A stretch of DNA of 64,000 bases, taken from a marine gamma proteobacterium HTCC2080. GTDB taxonomy: Bacteria > Pseudomonadota > Gammaproteobacteria > Pseudomonadales > Halieaceae. Location of the stretch: the NCBI GenBank assembly GCA_000169115.1, contig AAVV01000005.1, positions 1 to 64,000 on the forward strand. Reading direction: 5' to 3'. Both the position numbers and the translations under genes were made by a program. Position 1 is the stretch's first letter, and each line of letters starts with the position of its first letter. Positions 37,800-49,457 of the stretch are shown piece after piece. The notes below the pieces were generated by a model that worked only from the letters and a program-made list of their open reading frames with translations, was not told where the DNA came from and did not search any database.

Positions 37800-38694
37800 T
37801 GGGGAACAGCGCTGCGGGTATGCGGCTATTATAGGCCGACCCAACGTGGGGAAATCTACGCTTCTCAATTATGCGTTGGGCCAAAAAATAAGCATTACCT
37901 CGAGGAAGCCTCAAACGACTCGTCACCAGGTCATGGGTATTTATACCGACAGCGGAGACCAGGTCGTGTTTGTTGACACTCCGGGCATGCACTTGGAGCA
38001 GGGCAAGGCCATTAATCGTTACATGAATCGGGCTGCCAGCAGTGCCTTAGCCGATGTTGACCTGGTTCTTTTTGTCGTTGACCGAAATCGATGGACCTCT
38101 GAGGACGATTTGGTGCTTGAAGCGCTACAGCACACCGAAACTCCAGTGGCCCTCGTGATCAATAAAATTGATCGTCTTGAGGATCAAGGGGTGCTATTGC
38201 CCTGGACGGAATCAATTCGGGCCAAGTACGGGTTCGACGCTATATTCCCTATTTCAGCACTTCGACAGGCGAACTTGCCAGCTTTGATGACCTACATTCG
38301 CAATAAAATGCCCTCGGGCGTACATTTTTTCCCTGAGGATCAGGTCACTGACCGCTCTGAACGTTTTCTTGCAGCTGAGTTAATCCGGGAGAAAATAGTT
38401 CGACAGCTAGGGGATGAAATGCCTTACACCACTGCTGTAGAAATTGAGAGTTTTAAGCTCGATGGTAAGTTGCTGCGAATTGATGCGCTCATTTATGTTG
38501 AACGACAGGGGCAGAAAAAGATTGTCATTGGCGAAGGAGGAAGTCGATTAAGGTCGATTGGCACCGAGGCCAGGAAAGACATGGAGATGGCTTTTTCAGG
38601 CAAGGTCATGCTTAAGCTTTGGGTAAAGGTTAAATCCGGTTGGTCTGATGACGAGCGTGCCCTGCGAAGCCTGGGCTTTGAGGACGGCATCTGA
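37792..38694 (+). CDS. era: GTPase Era
   Basis: Essential GTPase for 16S rRNA maturation and 30S assembly. The 300-aa protein has G1 [12 protein letters not shown]3 DTPGMH, G4 NKIDRLED and a C-terminal KH domain ([13 protein letters not shown]). Confidence 0.97.
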   Translation: MTDGEQRCGYAAIIGRPNVGKSTLLNYALGQKISITSRKPQTTRHQVMGIYTDSGDQVVFVDTPGMHLEQGKAINRYMNRAASSALADVDLVLFVVDRNRWTSEDDLVLEALQHTETPVALVINKIDRLEDQGVLLPWTESIRAKYGFDAIFPISALRQANLPALMTYIRNKMPSGVHFFPEDQVTDRSERFLAAELIREKIVRQLGDEMPYTTAVEIESFKLDGKLLRIDALIYVERQGQKKIVIGEGGSRLRSIGTEARKDMEMAFSGKVMLKLWVKVKSGWSDDERALRSLGFEDGI

Positions 38695-38697
38695 GCG

Positions 38698-39477
38698 ATG
38701 GCCAATGAGTTGGAGCCTGCCTGGTTATTACACCGGCGCAACTATGGCGATAGCGGATTTTTGGTCGATATATTGGGACTCAATTCGGGGCGCATATCGG
38801 CGGTAGTAAAAGGGGGCAGACGTAAAGCGAGAGGGGGAAGTTATGCAGGCGTCCTGCAGCCTTTTACGCCTTTATTGGTCGCCACGAGCGGACGCGGTGA
38901 GTTAAAAACCCTCAGCCGGCTCGAATTGGCCGGTGCCAGTATTGATTTGGCCGGTGAGCGCGTTTTTAGTGGCTTCTACCTCAATGAGCTGCTGGTGCGT
39001 TTGCTGCCGAAATTTGTGAGTTGCCCCACGTTATTCGCCCTCTACGGCGGCACTATTGATGCGCTGGTTGTTACAGAGGCTGAATTGGATTTACGGAAGT
39101 TTGAGCTTATGTTGCTTGAGGAGCTGGGATACGGGCTCCGGTTCGATACGGATGCAAACAACGACCCCATTGAGGCTGCCAGCGCCTATCTGTATGACCC
39201 TACGGCGGGTTTTTTACCTAGGGCTTTTGGGCTTGAGGGTGCTTGGAAAAAAGAGGGACGCTTGCAGGGAGATCAACTGTTGAATATGGCAGACTGGTTA
39301 TTTAACGGAGATGGTCTCGATGGGTCCAATCGGCAAAGCCTGAAAGATTTGACTCGACTCGCATTGCAGTTGCAACTGGGCGATCGTCCCCTGAACAGTC
39401 GTAAGTTGCTAAAGGCCTTCAGGTGGCGAGAAGAGCCTTCTAAGAATCCGGTGCAGCACGCCCCCCGTGACGAGTAA
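38698..39477 (+). CDS. recO: DNA repair protein RecO
   Basis: Loads RecA at gaps with RecF and RecR. The 259-aa product has the OB-fold start (PAWLLHRRNYGDSGFLVD) and VVKGGRRKARGG, and a helical C-terminal half. It follows era by 3 bp. The pdxJ gene that often follows recO is not here. Confidence 0.93.
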   Translation: MANELEPAWLLHRRNYGDSGFLVDILGLNSGRISAVVKGGRRKARGGSYAGVLQPFTPLLVATSGRGELKTLSRLELAGASIDLAGERVFSGFYLNELLVRLLPKFVSCPTLFALYGGTIDALVVTEAELDLRKFELMLLEELGYGLRFDTDANNDPIEAASAYLYDPTAGFLPRAFGLEGAWKKEGRLQGDQLLNMADWLFNGDGLDGSNRQSLKDLTRLALQLQLGDRPLNSRKLLKAFRWREEPSKNPVQHAPRDE

Positions 39478-39518
39478 ACTGTCTCTGCTTCAAAGACGGT
39501 AACAGTAAAGGAAGGTAC

Positions 39519-40424
39519 ATGAATCCCGCTGAAAATTCGTACCCCACGATTGAGAGTGTTGTGGGGGAAACCCCTTTAGTACGTTTGCAGAGGCTGGTGC
39601 AGAACTCCAGTAACCATGTGCTTTGTAAACTCGAGGGCAATAATCCCGCAGGTTCTGTGAAGGATAGGCCTGCGTTGAGTATGATTGTTGAGGCTGAAGC
39701 TCGGGGCGATATTCAACCTGGGGATACGTTGATTGAGGCGACTAGTGGTAACACGGGAATTGCCCTGGCTATGGCTGCTGCGATTCGGGGCTACCATATG
39801 CGCTTGATTATGCCCGCTCACATGAGTTCGGAGCGAAAATTGGCGATGGCGGCTTATGGCGCCGAGCTTATTCAGGTGGCTCGAGAGGAGGGTATGGAGG
39901 GTGCAAGAGACCTGGCGGAGGCTATGCAGGCTCGAGGAGAGGGCACGGTTCTTAATCAGTTTGGAAACTTTGATAACCCGTTGGCGCATTACCGTGGCAC
40001 CGGACCAGAAATTTGGCGCCAGACCGGTGGACAAGTAACGCACTTTATTAGCTCGATGGGCACCACGGGAACTATCATGGGAGTCTCAGCCTTTTTAAAG
40101 GAACAAAATCCCGACATTGAGATCATTGGCTTACAACCTCAAGATGGCTCTCAGATCCCAGGAATAAGGCGTTGGTCAGAGGCGTATCGGCCAACAATTT
40201 TTCAGTCAGCGAAGGTCGACCGTACCATTGACATTTCTCAGGCGGAATCCGAAGTTATGATGCGCCGGCTCGCCAGTGAGGAGGGGATTTTTGCTGGAGT
40301 CTCTTCCGGGGGGGCAATCAGTGCTGCACTGCAAGTCAGTCAGGAAGTTGAGGGCGCAACCATTGTCGCGATCGTTTGTGATCGAGGCGATCGCTATCTT
40401 TCGACGGGTGTTTACGAAATTTGA
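39519..40424 (+). CDS. cysM: Cysteine synthase B
   Basis: PLP enzyme making cysteine from O-acetylserine and sulfide or thiosulfate. The 301-aa protein carries the PLP lysine in NPAGSVKDRPA, the substrate loop EATSGNTGIALAMAAA and the phosphate loop SSMGTTGTIMG. The arrangement cysM-relA, without an intervening rlmD, is noted separately. Confidence 0.93.
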   Translation: MNPAENSYPTIESVVGETPLVRLQRLVQNSSNHVLCKLEGNNPAGSVKDRPALSMIVEAEARGDIQPGDTLIEATSGNTGIALAMAAAIRGYHMRLIMPAHMSSERKLAMAAYGAELIQVAREEGMEGARDLAEAMQARGEGTVLNQFGNFDNPLAHYRGTGPEIWRQTGGQVTHFISSMGTTGTIMGVSAFLKEQNPDIEIIGLQPQDGSQIPGIRRWSEAYRPTIFQSAKVDRTIDISQAESEVMMRRLASEEGIFAGVSSGGAISAALQVSQEVEGATIVAIVCDRGDRYLSTGVYEI

Positions 40425-40436
40425 AGGGGTGATGCT

Positions 40437-42670
40437 ATGGTGCAAGTCAGAGCTTTACTTGAAACGGAAAGTCTAGATCAGGCGAGTTTTGCAAATTGGC
40501 TTACGGGTCTTGCTACACCCCTCGACACACTTGACCAAAACCGACTCATAGATGCCTTTGTGTTGCTGCGTGAACAGGACTCTGAGCAATCTCAGGGAAC
40601 TATGGATTGGGCCGGTGACGCCGACGTTTTGTCGGTAGGTCTTGAAACAGTGCAAATTCTTGCTGAGCTAAGGCTTGGCCCTGATGCTTTAATAGCGGGC
40701 TTCCTGTATCGCTCAGTGCGGCAACAGGTCATTTCTATCGATACGCTGAGACACCGCTTTGGCGACAAAGTCGCGAGCCTTCTCGATGGTGTGTTGCGCA
40801 TGGCGGCAGTTAGTGACTTGACTGACTTAAGTGATGTTCCTGTCTTAGGGCAGTCTGCAGCACCCAATATCAATATAAGACGAATGCTGGTCGCTATCGT
40901 TGACGATGTGCGCGTTGCCCTGATCAAGCTGGCGGAGCGTACGGTTGCAATGCGTGGGTTAAAGGGAGCTGAAGAGCATCGACAGCAGCGTATTGCTTGG
41001 GAAGTTTTTAATGTTTATGCGCCGTTAGCGCATCGGCTGGGCGTGGGGCATTTGAAATGGGAGTTGGAGGACCTGTCTTTTCGGTATACCAATAAAGATG
41101 CCTACCACAGGATTGCTAGCCTACTCGATGGGCGGCGGCAGGATCGAGACAGTTTCATTGCGCGTGTTAATGCACAGTTGACGCAGACATTGACCCAATC
41201 TGAATTGGCGTTTGAAATTACAGGCCGAGCAAAACATATCTATAGCATTTGGCGAAAAATGCAGCGTAAGGGTATTGGCTTTTCACAAGTGCATGATATT
41301 CGAGCTCTGCGGATTTTGGTCGATGATGTAGCAGCTTGCTATCAGACCCTAGGCGTCGTGCATGGGATGTGGCGAAATATACCTAATGAGTTTGATGACT
41401 ATATCGCCAGCCCTAAAGAAAATGGCTACCGGTCATTGCATACAGCTGTTATTGGGCCAGAGGGAAAAATACTAGAGGTGCAAATCCGTACCGAGGAGAT
41501 GCACGAGGAAGCCGAGTTAGGCGTTTGCGCGCACTGGCGATACAAGGCTAGCGATGCTCATGGTGCAGGCCCGGATACTTACGAAGAAAAGCTCAGCTGG
41601 CTCAGACAAGTTTTAGAATGGCACGAGACGGTGGGTGACGATGAGGTGGTTGCTGAGCAGTTTACCTTCGACTCTGCACAAGACCGTGTTTATGTGTTCA
41701 CTCCCAAAGGCGATGTGGTGAGCCTGGTACATGGGGCAACTCCATTAGACTTTGCTTATCATGTTCACACCGAAGTTGGACATCGTTGCAGAGGCGCTCG
41801 GGTAAACGGGACCTTGGTGCCTTTGACCTACGTTCTTGGAACCGGCGAGCGCGTTGAGATTTTGACGGCAAGCACAGTGCAGCCTCGCAGAGATTGGTTG
41901 TCGTCGTCCTCCGGTTTTTTACGGACAGCGCGTGCGCGTAATCGCGTTCAGCAATGGTTTAAGTCTCAGAATCGTGACGATAATGTGGCGGCAGGACGTG
42001 AGTTGGTAGAGCGAGAGTGTGCTCGACTGGCGCTCACCTCGCTAGACTACAAGGCGATGTCTGGTGCCCTTGGCCTGGATGCCGTGGACGATATGTTTGC
42101 TGCAGTGGGGTCTGGCGATCTCACGTCTAAACAGGTCCTTCGGGTCGCAAAAAGCGTTACTCACTCAGATAGCGTCCTCCACCCTGAATGGGCCATTCAT
42201 CCGCAGCAAGCTGCATCAGAAGGTGCGGCGAGGGTGGACGGTGTTGGTAATTTATTGACCCAGTTTGCAGGCTGCTGCTTGCCTGTGCCGGGGGATGCTA
42301 TTGAGGGCTACATCACGCGATCTGGTGGCGTAACGGTACACAGGGCAGATTGTGCCCGGCTTTTGGCATTACACGACGAGTATCCCGAGCGCATTATTGC
42401 AGTCAACTGGGGCGCCGCCGCTGTCGAGCTATTTCCTGTCGACATTGAACTTACAGCTTATGATCGGCAGGGACTGTTGGCCGACGTAACATTAGTGCTA
42501 GCCCAGGCATCGGCGAATGTAACTTCGATTAATACGCAGAGCCATCCAGACAACAATACTGCCCATATGCGGCTTCGCGCTGAGGTATCAACGATCGATG
42601 CACTCATGGAGTTGTTGGCAAAGTTGCACCAGCTCGACAACGTGATTTCTGCGAAGAGGGTTGTAGAGTA

Positions 42671-42671
<1 letters not shown>
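40437..42671 (+). CDS. relA: GTP pyrophosphokinase RelA
   Basis: Synthesises (p)ppGpp on stalled ribosomes. The 744-aa protein has a hydrolase-like N-terminal domain that lacks the HD pair (AGFLYRS where HDxxED is expected), the synthetase domain with EFDDYIA (E318, D320, D321), matching the ExDD of RelA rather than RxKD of SpoT, then GYRSLHTAV and a TGS domain (FTPKGDVVSLVHGATPLDFA) and a C-terminal ACT domain. It starts 12 bp after cysM. Confidence 0.95.
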
Positions 42672-44258
<1,587 letters not shown>

Positions 44259-44304
44259 GCTTTTTCTTACAGCAATTACTTGTCATTAAAAATAAACATT
44301 GTTA

Positions 44305-44322
44305 GTTTGCAAACGTACGTAC
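44305..44322. promoter_or_regulatory. Adjacent palindromes upstream of the Lys/Ala repeat gene
   Basis: GTTTGCAAAC (44305-44314) and GTACGTAC (44315-44322) are two perfect palindromes side by side, 23 bp before the start codon at 44345. They could be regulator sites or part of the promoter; no regulator is recognised. Confidence 0.35.
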
Positions 44323-44344
44323 TACAACACAGTTGGAGAGTGGC

Positions 44345-44878
44345 ATGGCAGCAGCAAAGAAAGCACCAGCTAAAAAGAAAGCAGCACCTAAAAAGGCACC
44401 AGCAAAAAAGAAAGCAGTAGCGAAAAAAGCGCCGGCTAAAAAAGCCGTTGCGAAAAAAGCGCCTGCTAAAAAGGCTGCGGCTAAGAAGGCACCTGCAAAG
44501 AAAAAAGCGGTAGCCAAGAAAGCGCCTGCAAAGAAAAAAGCAGTAGCCAAGAAGGCGCCTGCAAAGAAAAAAGCAGTAGCTAAGAAGGCGCCTGCAAAGA
44601 AAAAAGCAGTAGCTAAGAAGGCACCTGCAAAGAAAAAAGCAGTAGCCAAGAAGGCGCCTGCAAAGAAAAAAGCAGTAGCCAAGAAGGCGCCTGCAAAGAA
44701 AAAAGCAGTAGCTAAGAAGGCGCCTGCAAAGAAAAAAGCAGTAGCCAAGAAGGCGCCTGCAAAGAAAAAAGCAGTCGCTAAAAAGGCGCCCGCTAAAAAG
44801 GCACCTGCCAAGAAAAAGGCAGTAGCCAAGAAAGCGCCCGCTAAAAAAGCGCCAGCTAAGAAAGCAAAGAAGAAGTAG
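44345..44878 (+). CDS. Histone H1-like Lys/Ala/Pro-rich repeat protein (AlgP-like)
   Basis: A 177-aa strongly basic protein composed almost only of Lys, Ala, Pro and Val. The repeating unit is [11 protein letters not shown] (11 aa). Such proteins resemble the C-terminal tail of eukaryotic histone H1 and the AlgP protein of Pseudomonas, and are thought to bind DNA non-specifically. ATG 44345 is chosen with GGAGAG upstream. It has no folded globular domain. The copy number of the 33-bp units is likely to vary between strains. Confidence 0.85.
   Translation: MAAAKKAPAKKKAAPKKAPAKKKAVAKKAPAKKAVAKKAPAKKAAAKKAPAKKKAVAKKAPAKKKAVAKKAPAKKKAVAKKAPAKKKAVAKKAPAKKKAVAKKAPAKKKAVAKKAPAKKKAVAKKAPAKKKAVAKKAPAKKKAVAKKAPAKKAPAKKKAVAKKAPAKKAPAKKAKKK
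44489..44785 (+). repeat. Nine tandem 33-bp repeats within the Lys/Ala gene
   Basis: Nine consecutive in-frame 33-bp units, each beginning GCNCCTGCAAAGAAAAAAGC, differ at only a few silent positions. The near identity at the nucleotide level, beyond what the amino-acid repeat needs, suggests recent expansion or gene conversion. Confidence 0.92.
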
Positions 44879-44892
44879 ATTCTTTGTGAATT

Positions 44893-44922
44893 AAAAAAAG
44901 CCGGCGTAAGTCGGCTTTTTTT
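44893..44922 (+). terminator. Intrinsic terminator after the Lys/Ala gene
   Basis: AAGCCG and CGGCTT pair around an 8-nt loop, followed by a run of seven T; an A-run on the 5' side makes it work for the opposite strand too. It lies 15 bp past the stop and also serves the mobA gene transcribed from the other side. Confidence 0.88.
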
Positions 44923-44938
44923 ATGCGTTAAGCGGTTC

Positions 44939-45538
44939 TCACGGTTCAGGGCTTTGGAAATTGCTCTGGAGTGTTTGCGTATGGTCGATGTCCATGCCCG
45001 CGCCCGGTACCGTCATGAGTTCAAGCCCATCACAGTCAAGCAGTGCCATCAACGAACGCTTGCTTTGCTTGAGTAAGGTATTGATTTGCAACTGTGCATC
45101 TCGATGGAGAACGCAGCAGGGTGTGTGCCTGCCTTCGTCGACGGCAAATACTCCCTTTACAGTTGGGCTGAGGGCTGAGCTGAGCTGCTCGAACCAATTT
45201 GGAGAGAGGCTATACTGATCGCAGGGAAGTACAGCAAGATAGGTGGTCTCAGTAGCGCTCAGCAGGGCACTAAGCCCCTGTAGTGGACCTTGTCCTGACT
45301 TTACGTCGCAGAGCACGCGATTTGAAAATTGAGAATAGAACCACGCATTGTCTCGGCAGCAGGTGATAACTTCGTTGAAGCCAGTTCCGTAGGCTTCCAA
45401 ACTCCTCTGCAGCAGTGTTCTTCCATTTGCCACCATTAGCCCCTTGTCTCGTTGACCCGCTCGTATGCCAGAGCCGCCGGCAAGAATGCCAAGTGTGAAC
45501 TCTGAACGATGCAATTTGGGTAGGGACTGTGGGATCAT
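44939..45538 (-). CDS. mobA: Molybdenum cofactor guanylyltransferase MobA
   Basis: Attaches GMP to molybdopterin to make the guanine dinucleotide cofactor. The 199-aa frame has [19 protein letters not shown], matching the MobA signature LAGGxxxRMGxxDKGL, and [10 protein letters not shown] with the metal-binding Asp. I prefer ATG 45538 ([14 protein letters not shown]) since a 24-residue lead is usual; the upstream ATG at 45574 would overlap the tsaB start codon on the other strand. Confidence 0.83.
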   Translation of the reverse strand: MIPQSLPKLHRSEFTLGILAGGSGIRAGQRDKGLMVANGRTLLQRSLEAYGTGFNEVITCCRDNAWFYSQFSNRVLCDVKSGQGPLQGLSALLSATETTYLAVLPCDQYSLSPNWFEQLSSALSPTVKGVFAVDEGRHTPCCVLHRDAQLQINTLLKQSKRSLMALLDCDGLELMTVPGAGMDIDHTQTLQSNFQSPEP

Positions 45539-45572
45539 GTCGAATTGTCCCACGGATGTTCTGCGGTTTTCC

Positions 45573-46283
45573 ATGCCGGCGCTACTTTCCTTAGATACTT
45601 CAACAGATGCCTGTTCTCTCGCCTGCGTAATGGGGAAGCATACTGTGGATTGTCATAAGCTTCTTCCTCGAGCCCATAACCGCCATATTTTGGCAATGTT
45701 AGATGAGGTTATGGCGGGACAGGCTCTGACTGCAATAGAAGGAATAATCTGTGGTGTTGGACCGGGATCCTTTACCGGATTGCGTGTTGCCACGGGGGTT
45801 GCGCAGGGTTTGGCGTGGTCATTAAACGTGCCGGTTATTCCTTTTTGCTCTTTAATGTCCCAAGCATTGGCCGCGCGTGATGAGAAAGAACCTCTGGATG
45901 TTTATTTACTCAGCACCATTGCGGCTCAGACGGGTCAGTTTTACTGGCGCTTGTTCGATTGCCGCGGGGGTGCTTTTGAGCCGGTGACTGAGCCTTGCAT
46001 GGGTATGTCTGAATATCTTGTCGCAAGGGTTTCCCAGTGCGGTAGCCATCCAGTGCGCATTGTAGGTTCTGCGGCAGCGTCGGTCCTGCAAGAGCTCAAT
46101 GCGAGTTTGCCCGGGAAGACAGATCTCTCGCCTATGGTGCGTCCCAGGGCTTTGGCAGCGCTTCAATACGTGCTTGAGAACCCCGGCCTGTGTCCTAGCC
46201 TTCCGGCTGAACACCTTCAGCCCCTATACGTTCAGACCGATATTGGTTGGAAGAAACTAGCGGAGCAACCTCGTCGTGCTTGA
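45573..46283 (+). CDS. tsaB: tRNA threonylcarbamoyladenosine biosynthesis protein TsaB
   Basis: Scaffold partner of TsaD in making t6A37 of ANN-decoding tRNAs. The 236-aa ASKHA-fold protein begins MPALLSLDTSTDACSLA and has GVGPGSFTGLRVATGVAQGLAW. The frame stays open upstream inside mobA, but ATG 45573 gives the family start. It overlaps uppP by 8 bp. Confidence 0.93.
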   Translation: MPALLSLDTSTDACSLACVMGKHTVDCHKLLPRAHNRHILAMLDEVMAGQALTAIEGIICGVGPGSFTGLRVATGVAQGLAWSLNVPVIPFCSLMSQALAARDEKEPLDVYLLSTIAAQTGQFYWRLFDCRGGAFEPVTEPCMGMSEYLVARVSQCGSHPVRIVGSAAASVLQELNASLPGKTDLSPMVRPRALAALQYVLENPGLCPSLPAEHLQPLYVQTDIGWKKLAEQPRRA

Positions 46284-47085
46284 TTGGACGCAGACTATCT
46301 TATTGGCCCTTATTCAAGGTTTGAGCGAATTTCTGCCTATTTCTAGTTCAGCCCACTTGGTCTTGCCTGCGCAGCTGTTGTCCTGGAGTGATCAGGGTCT
46401 GCTGTTTGACGTGTTTGTTCATGGCGGCACGTTACTCGCTGTCATGATTTACTTCAGAGCAGACCTCATATCGCTATTTGGTACCCTGGCATCAGGTGCG
46501 GCATTTAGAAGCAGTGGTGACAACGAGTTCTGGCTTTTGGCGGCGGCAACAATCCCCACGGTATTGCTGGGGCTGCTGTTCAATGAAATCATTTCAGGGA
46601 GCATGCGGAACCTGCCGGTCATAGCCTTTACCACGTTGTTCTTTGGCATTTTGATGGGCTTGGCCGCACGAATGACTTCTGCGGAGTCTCACTCGAACCA
46701 CCGCGCGATCTCCCTGCGCGATGCCTTTCTCATTGGTTTAGCACAGAGCATGGCGCTAGTCCCTGGTGTTTCCAGATCAGGGGTCACTATAACGGCCGCT
46801 TTGATGTTGGGTTACAACTTAGCCACGTCAGCTCGATTCTCTTTTTTATTGTCTATCCCTGTTATTTTGATGGCAATGGGCTTTATGGCGCTTACGTGGT
46901 CTACCGGTGAAACTACAACGGCACCTATCAGCCAACTTTTGATCGCTATGCTGGTGTCGGGCCTCAGTGCTTACGCTACCATTGCGCTGTTTCTCGGTAT
47001 TCTCGATCGAATTGGCCTCATGCCGTTTGTTTGGTATCGCCTGATTTTGGGCTGTGGGCTCGTGGTGGTCATCATCCTTTCATGA
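46276..47085 (+). CDS. uppP: Undecaprenyl-diphosphatase UppP (BacA)
   Basis: Recycles the lipid carrier of peptidoglycan synthesis. The 269-aa membrane protein has both family motifs, GLSEFLPISSSAHL near the N-terminus and VPGVSRSGVTITAAL in the middle. Start GTG 46276. Confidence 0.95.
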   Translation: MLDWTQTILLALIQGLSEFLPISSSAHLVLPAQLLSWSDQGLLFDVFVHGGTLLAVMIYFRADLISLFGTLASGAAFRSSGDNEFWLLAAATIPTVLLGLLFNEIISGSMRNLPVIAFTTLFFGILMGLAARMTSAESHSNHRAISLRDAFLIGLAQSMALVPGVSRSGVTITAALMLGYNLATSARFSFLLSIPVILMAMGFMALTWSTGETTTAPISQLLIAMLVSGLSAYATIALFLGILDRIGLMPFVWYRLILGCGLVVVIILS

Positions 47086-47100
47086 TTTTTGGAGTGGTTT

Positions 47101-48390
47101 ATGTCTGAGCGCCTTGATGATTTGCGGGCTTTTTTAGGAGAAGCAACGTCACCTTTTCATGCAGTCGCTGCTCTGAGCAGGCGGCTTGTGGACGCAGGTT
47201 TCAAAGCGGTAAAACAGTTAGATGACCTGACTTTCGAAGCGGGGCAGGGTTACTTTGTTACAGCCAACGATAGCTCAATTATCGCGTTTAGAGCGGGAGT
47301 GGGTGCTTGTGAAGAAGGGCTTCGCATGATTGGGGCCCATACGGATAGTCCCAACCTTTCGGTAAAACCTAACCCGTTAAAAAAACGCTTGGGCACTCAC
47401 CAGTTGGCGGTTGATGTTTATGGCGGAGCGCTACTGAACCCATGGTTTGATCGGGATTTATCGCTTGCAGGGCGCGTTTCTTTTGAAAACTCTGAGGGTG
47501 AATTAGAGTCCCGCTTGATAGATTTTCAGCGGCCGATTGCAATAATACCCAGCTTGGCAATTCATCTTGATCGCGAGGCTAATAAAAACCGAAGTATTAA
47601 TCCCCAAACCGATATCTTGCCGCTTATCGCGGGGCTACCCACAGCGGATGGTTCTAGCATTGATTGGGCGGTGTTGCTCGCTGATCAAGTAAGCGCCCAG
47701 TATCCGGAAGAAGGCTCGGTGCGCATTCTTGATTTTGAAATGTCGCTGTATGACTGCCAGCCTGCAGGTCTTGTGGGAGTTGATGGGGCGTTTCTGGCTT
47801 CAGCGCGGTTGGATAATTTGTTGAGTTGTCATGCTGGTCTACTGGCGTTGCTCGCTGCAGACCCTGCGCAGTGGTCGCTACTTGTTTGTAATGATCATGA
47901 GGAAGTGGGCAGTACATCGGCGGTTGGAGCCCAGGGTCCCATGCTGGTCGATGTATTGAACTCGATTACTGGTACGGCAGCTGCGAGCCGTCGCTTGCGC
48001 GAGCGATCGAAAATGTTATCGGTAGATAATGCTCATGCGGTACATCCAAACTTTAGCGATCGCCACGATGAGGCGCATGGGCCGCTTCTGAATCATGGGC
48101 CTGTCGTAAAAATTAATCGTAACCAGCGTTATGCGACATCGGGTGAAGGTTCTGCGCTGCTGCGCTTGCTAGCGGAGCGAGCGCAAGTGCCACTGCAGCA
48201 CTTTGTTGTTCGTTCAGATATGGGATGTGGCAGTACAATTGGACCGATTACTGCGGCTGAGACAGGGATTACGACCATTGATTTGGGTGTGCCAACACTT
48301 GCGATGCATTCAATCCGCGAATTAGCGGGCACCGCAGATGTCGATTACCTAGGGTCATTGCTCACTGCGTTTTACAATCGCGTCGCCTGA
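47101..48390 (+). CDS. apeB: M18 family aminopeptidase
   Basis: Zinc aminopeptidase of the aspartyl aminopeptidase family. The 429-aa protein contains the metal ligands [16 protein letters not shown] and [11 protein letters not shown], and a C-terminal HSIREL. ATG 47101 with GGAG upstream is preferred to a start four codons earlier. Confidence 0.91.
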   Translation: MSERLDDLRAFLGEATSPFHAVAALSRRLVDAGFKAVKQLDDLTFEAGQGYFVTANDSSIIAFRAGVGACEEGLRMIGAHTDSPNLSVKPNPLKKRLGTHQLAVDVYGGALLNPWFDRDLSLAGRVSFENSEGELESRLIDFQRPIAIIPSLAIHLDREANKNRSINPQTDILPLIAGLPTADGSSIDWAVLLADQVSAQYPEEGSVRILDFEMSLYDCQPAGLVGVDGAFLASARLDNLLSCHAGLLALLAADPAQWSLLVCNDHEEVGSTSAVGAQGPMLVDVLNSITGTAAASRRLRERSKMLSVDNAHAVHPNFSDRHDEAHGPLLNHGPVVKINRNQRYATSGEGSALLRLLAERAQVPLQHFVVRSDMGCGSTIGPITAAETGITTIDLGVPTLAMHSIRELAGTADVDYLGSLLTAFYNRVA

Positions 48391-48410
48391 CGCTTGCTTG
48401 GAGAATTAAC

Positions 48411-49418
48411 ATGACACGCAGACGCGTGCTTACCGGTATTACAACCTCTGGAACGCCACATTTGGGCAACTATGTGGGGGCTATTCGTCCCGCGGTACTT
48501 GCCTCGCGAGAAGCAGAAGTAGATGCCTACCTGTTTCTCGCCGATTACCACGCCCTCATTAAGTGCCATGACCCTGCCGTAGTTGCTCAATCAAGCCTTG
48601 AGATCGCTGCAACCTGGCTGGCGTCGGGTTTAGATGCCGAGCAGGCACATTTTTATAGACAATCTGATATCCCAGAGGTGACCGAGCTCTCTTGGATACT
48701 CACCTGTAACGCAGCGAAGGGTTTAATGAATCGTGCCCACGCTTACAAAGCCGCGGTTCAAAGTAATCGCGAGGCCGAAGAGGATCCTGATTTTGGCGTC
48801 ACAATGGGGCTGTTTTCCTACCCTGTATTGATGGCCGCAGATATTCTCATTTTTAATGCTCACGATGTACCGGTGGGTCGAGATCAAATTCAGCACGTGG
48901 AAATGGCACGGGATATCGCGCAGCGGTTTAATCACAATTTTTCGAATATTTTCACCTTACCTAAGGCCGTTGTAGGTGAGCACGTTGCCGTGCTGCAGGG
49001 CCTTGACGGACGTAAGATGAGCAAAAGTTATGGCAATACCATTCCTTTGTTTGGCACGCCTAAGCAGCTGCAAAAGAGCATCAATAAAATAAAGACCAAC
49101 CTGCTGGAGCCGGGGGAGCCAAAAATTCCTGAGGAGTCTACGGTGTTTCAAATCTGGTCAGCGTTTGCAAGTGATGACGAGCGGGCAAGAATGTACGCCG
49201 ACTTTGAGGGCGGTCTTGGTTGGGGAGATGCGAAGAAACAATTGTTCGAACTGGTTAATGGTGAGCTGGCCGAATCCAGAGAACGTTATAACGAGTTAAT
49301 GGCGAAGCCTATGCAAGTTGAAGAGGTGTTGCAGGCAGGAGCGCAGCGGTTGCGTCCAAAAAGCAAAGCACTGTTAGAGCAAGTTCGAGACGCGGTGGGG
49401 CTTCGTGCCTATGTCTAG
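48411..49418 (+). CDS. trpS: Tryptophanyl-tRNA synthetase
   Basis: Class I aminoacyl-tRNA synthetase. The 335-aa protein has the HIGH-like [13 protein letters not shown] and the KMSKS loop [13 protein letters not shown], and the tryptophan-pocket region [22 protein letters not shown] lies upstream of the ATG. Confidence 0.97.
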   Translation: MTRRRVLTGITTSGTPHLGNYVGAIRPAVLASREAEVDAYLFLADYHALIKCHDPAVVAQSSLEIAATWLASGLDAEQAHFYRQSDIPEVTELSWILTCNAAKGLMNRAHAYKAAVQSNREAEEDPDFGVTMGLFSYPVLMAADILIFNAHDVPVGRDQIQHVEMARDIAQRFNHNFSNIFTLPKAVVGEHVAVLQGLDGRKMSKSYGNTIPLFGTPKQLQKSINKIKTNLLEPGEPKIPEESTVFQIWSAFASDDERARMYADFEGGLGWGDAKKQLFELVNGELAESRERYNELMAKPMQVEEVLQAGAQRLRPKSKALLEQVRDAVGLRAYV

Positions 49419-49457
49419 CGGCGAGACCAGTGGGGCTCTAACTGAGGCTGAGACACC

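Noticed and set aside
44489-44785. Regular 33-bp repeats that could be taken for a CRISPR array
   Set aside because: There are no unique spacers; copies are directly adjacent and in frame within a protein gene.
44302-44829. Long minus-strand open frame rich in [11 protein letters not shown] repeats, looking like a membrane protein
   Set aside because: It is the antisense of the Lys/Ala repeat gene; its periodicity and hydrophobicity follow directly from the 33-bp repeats, and the sense gene has the ribosome binding site and terminator.
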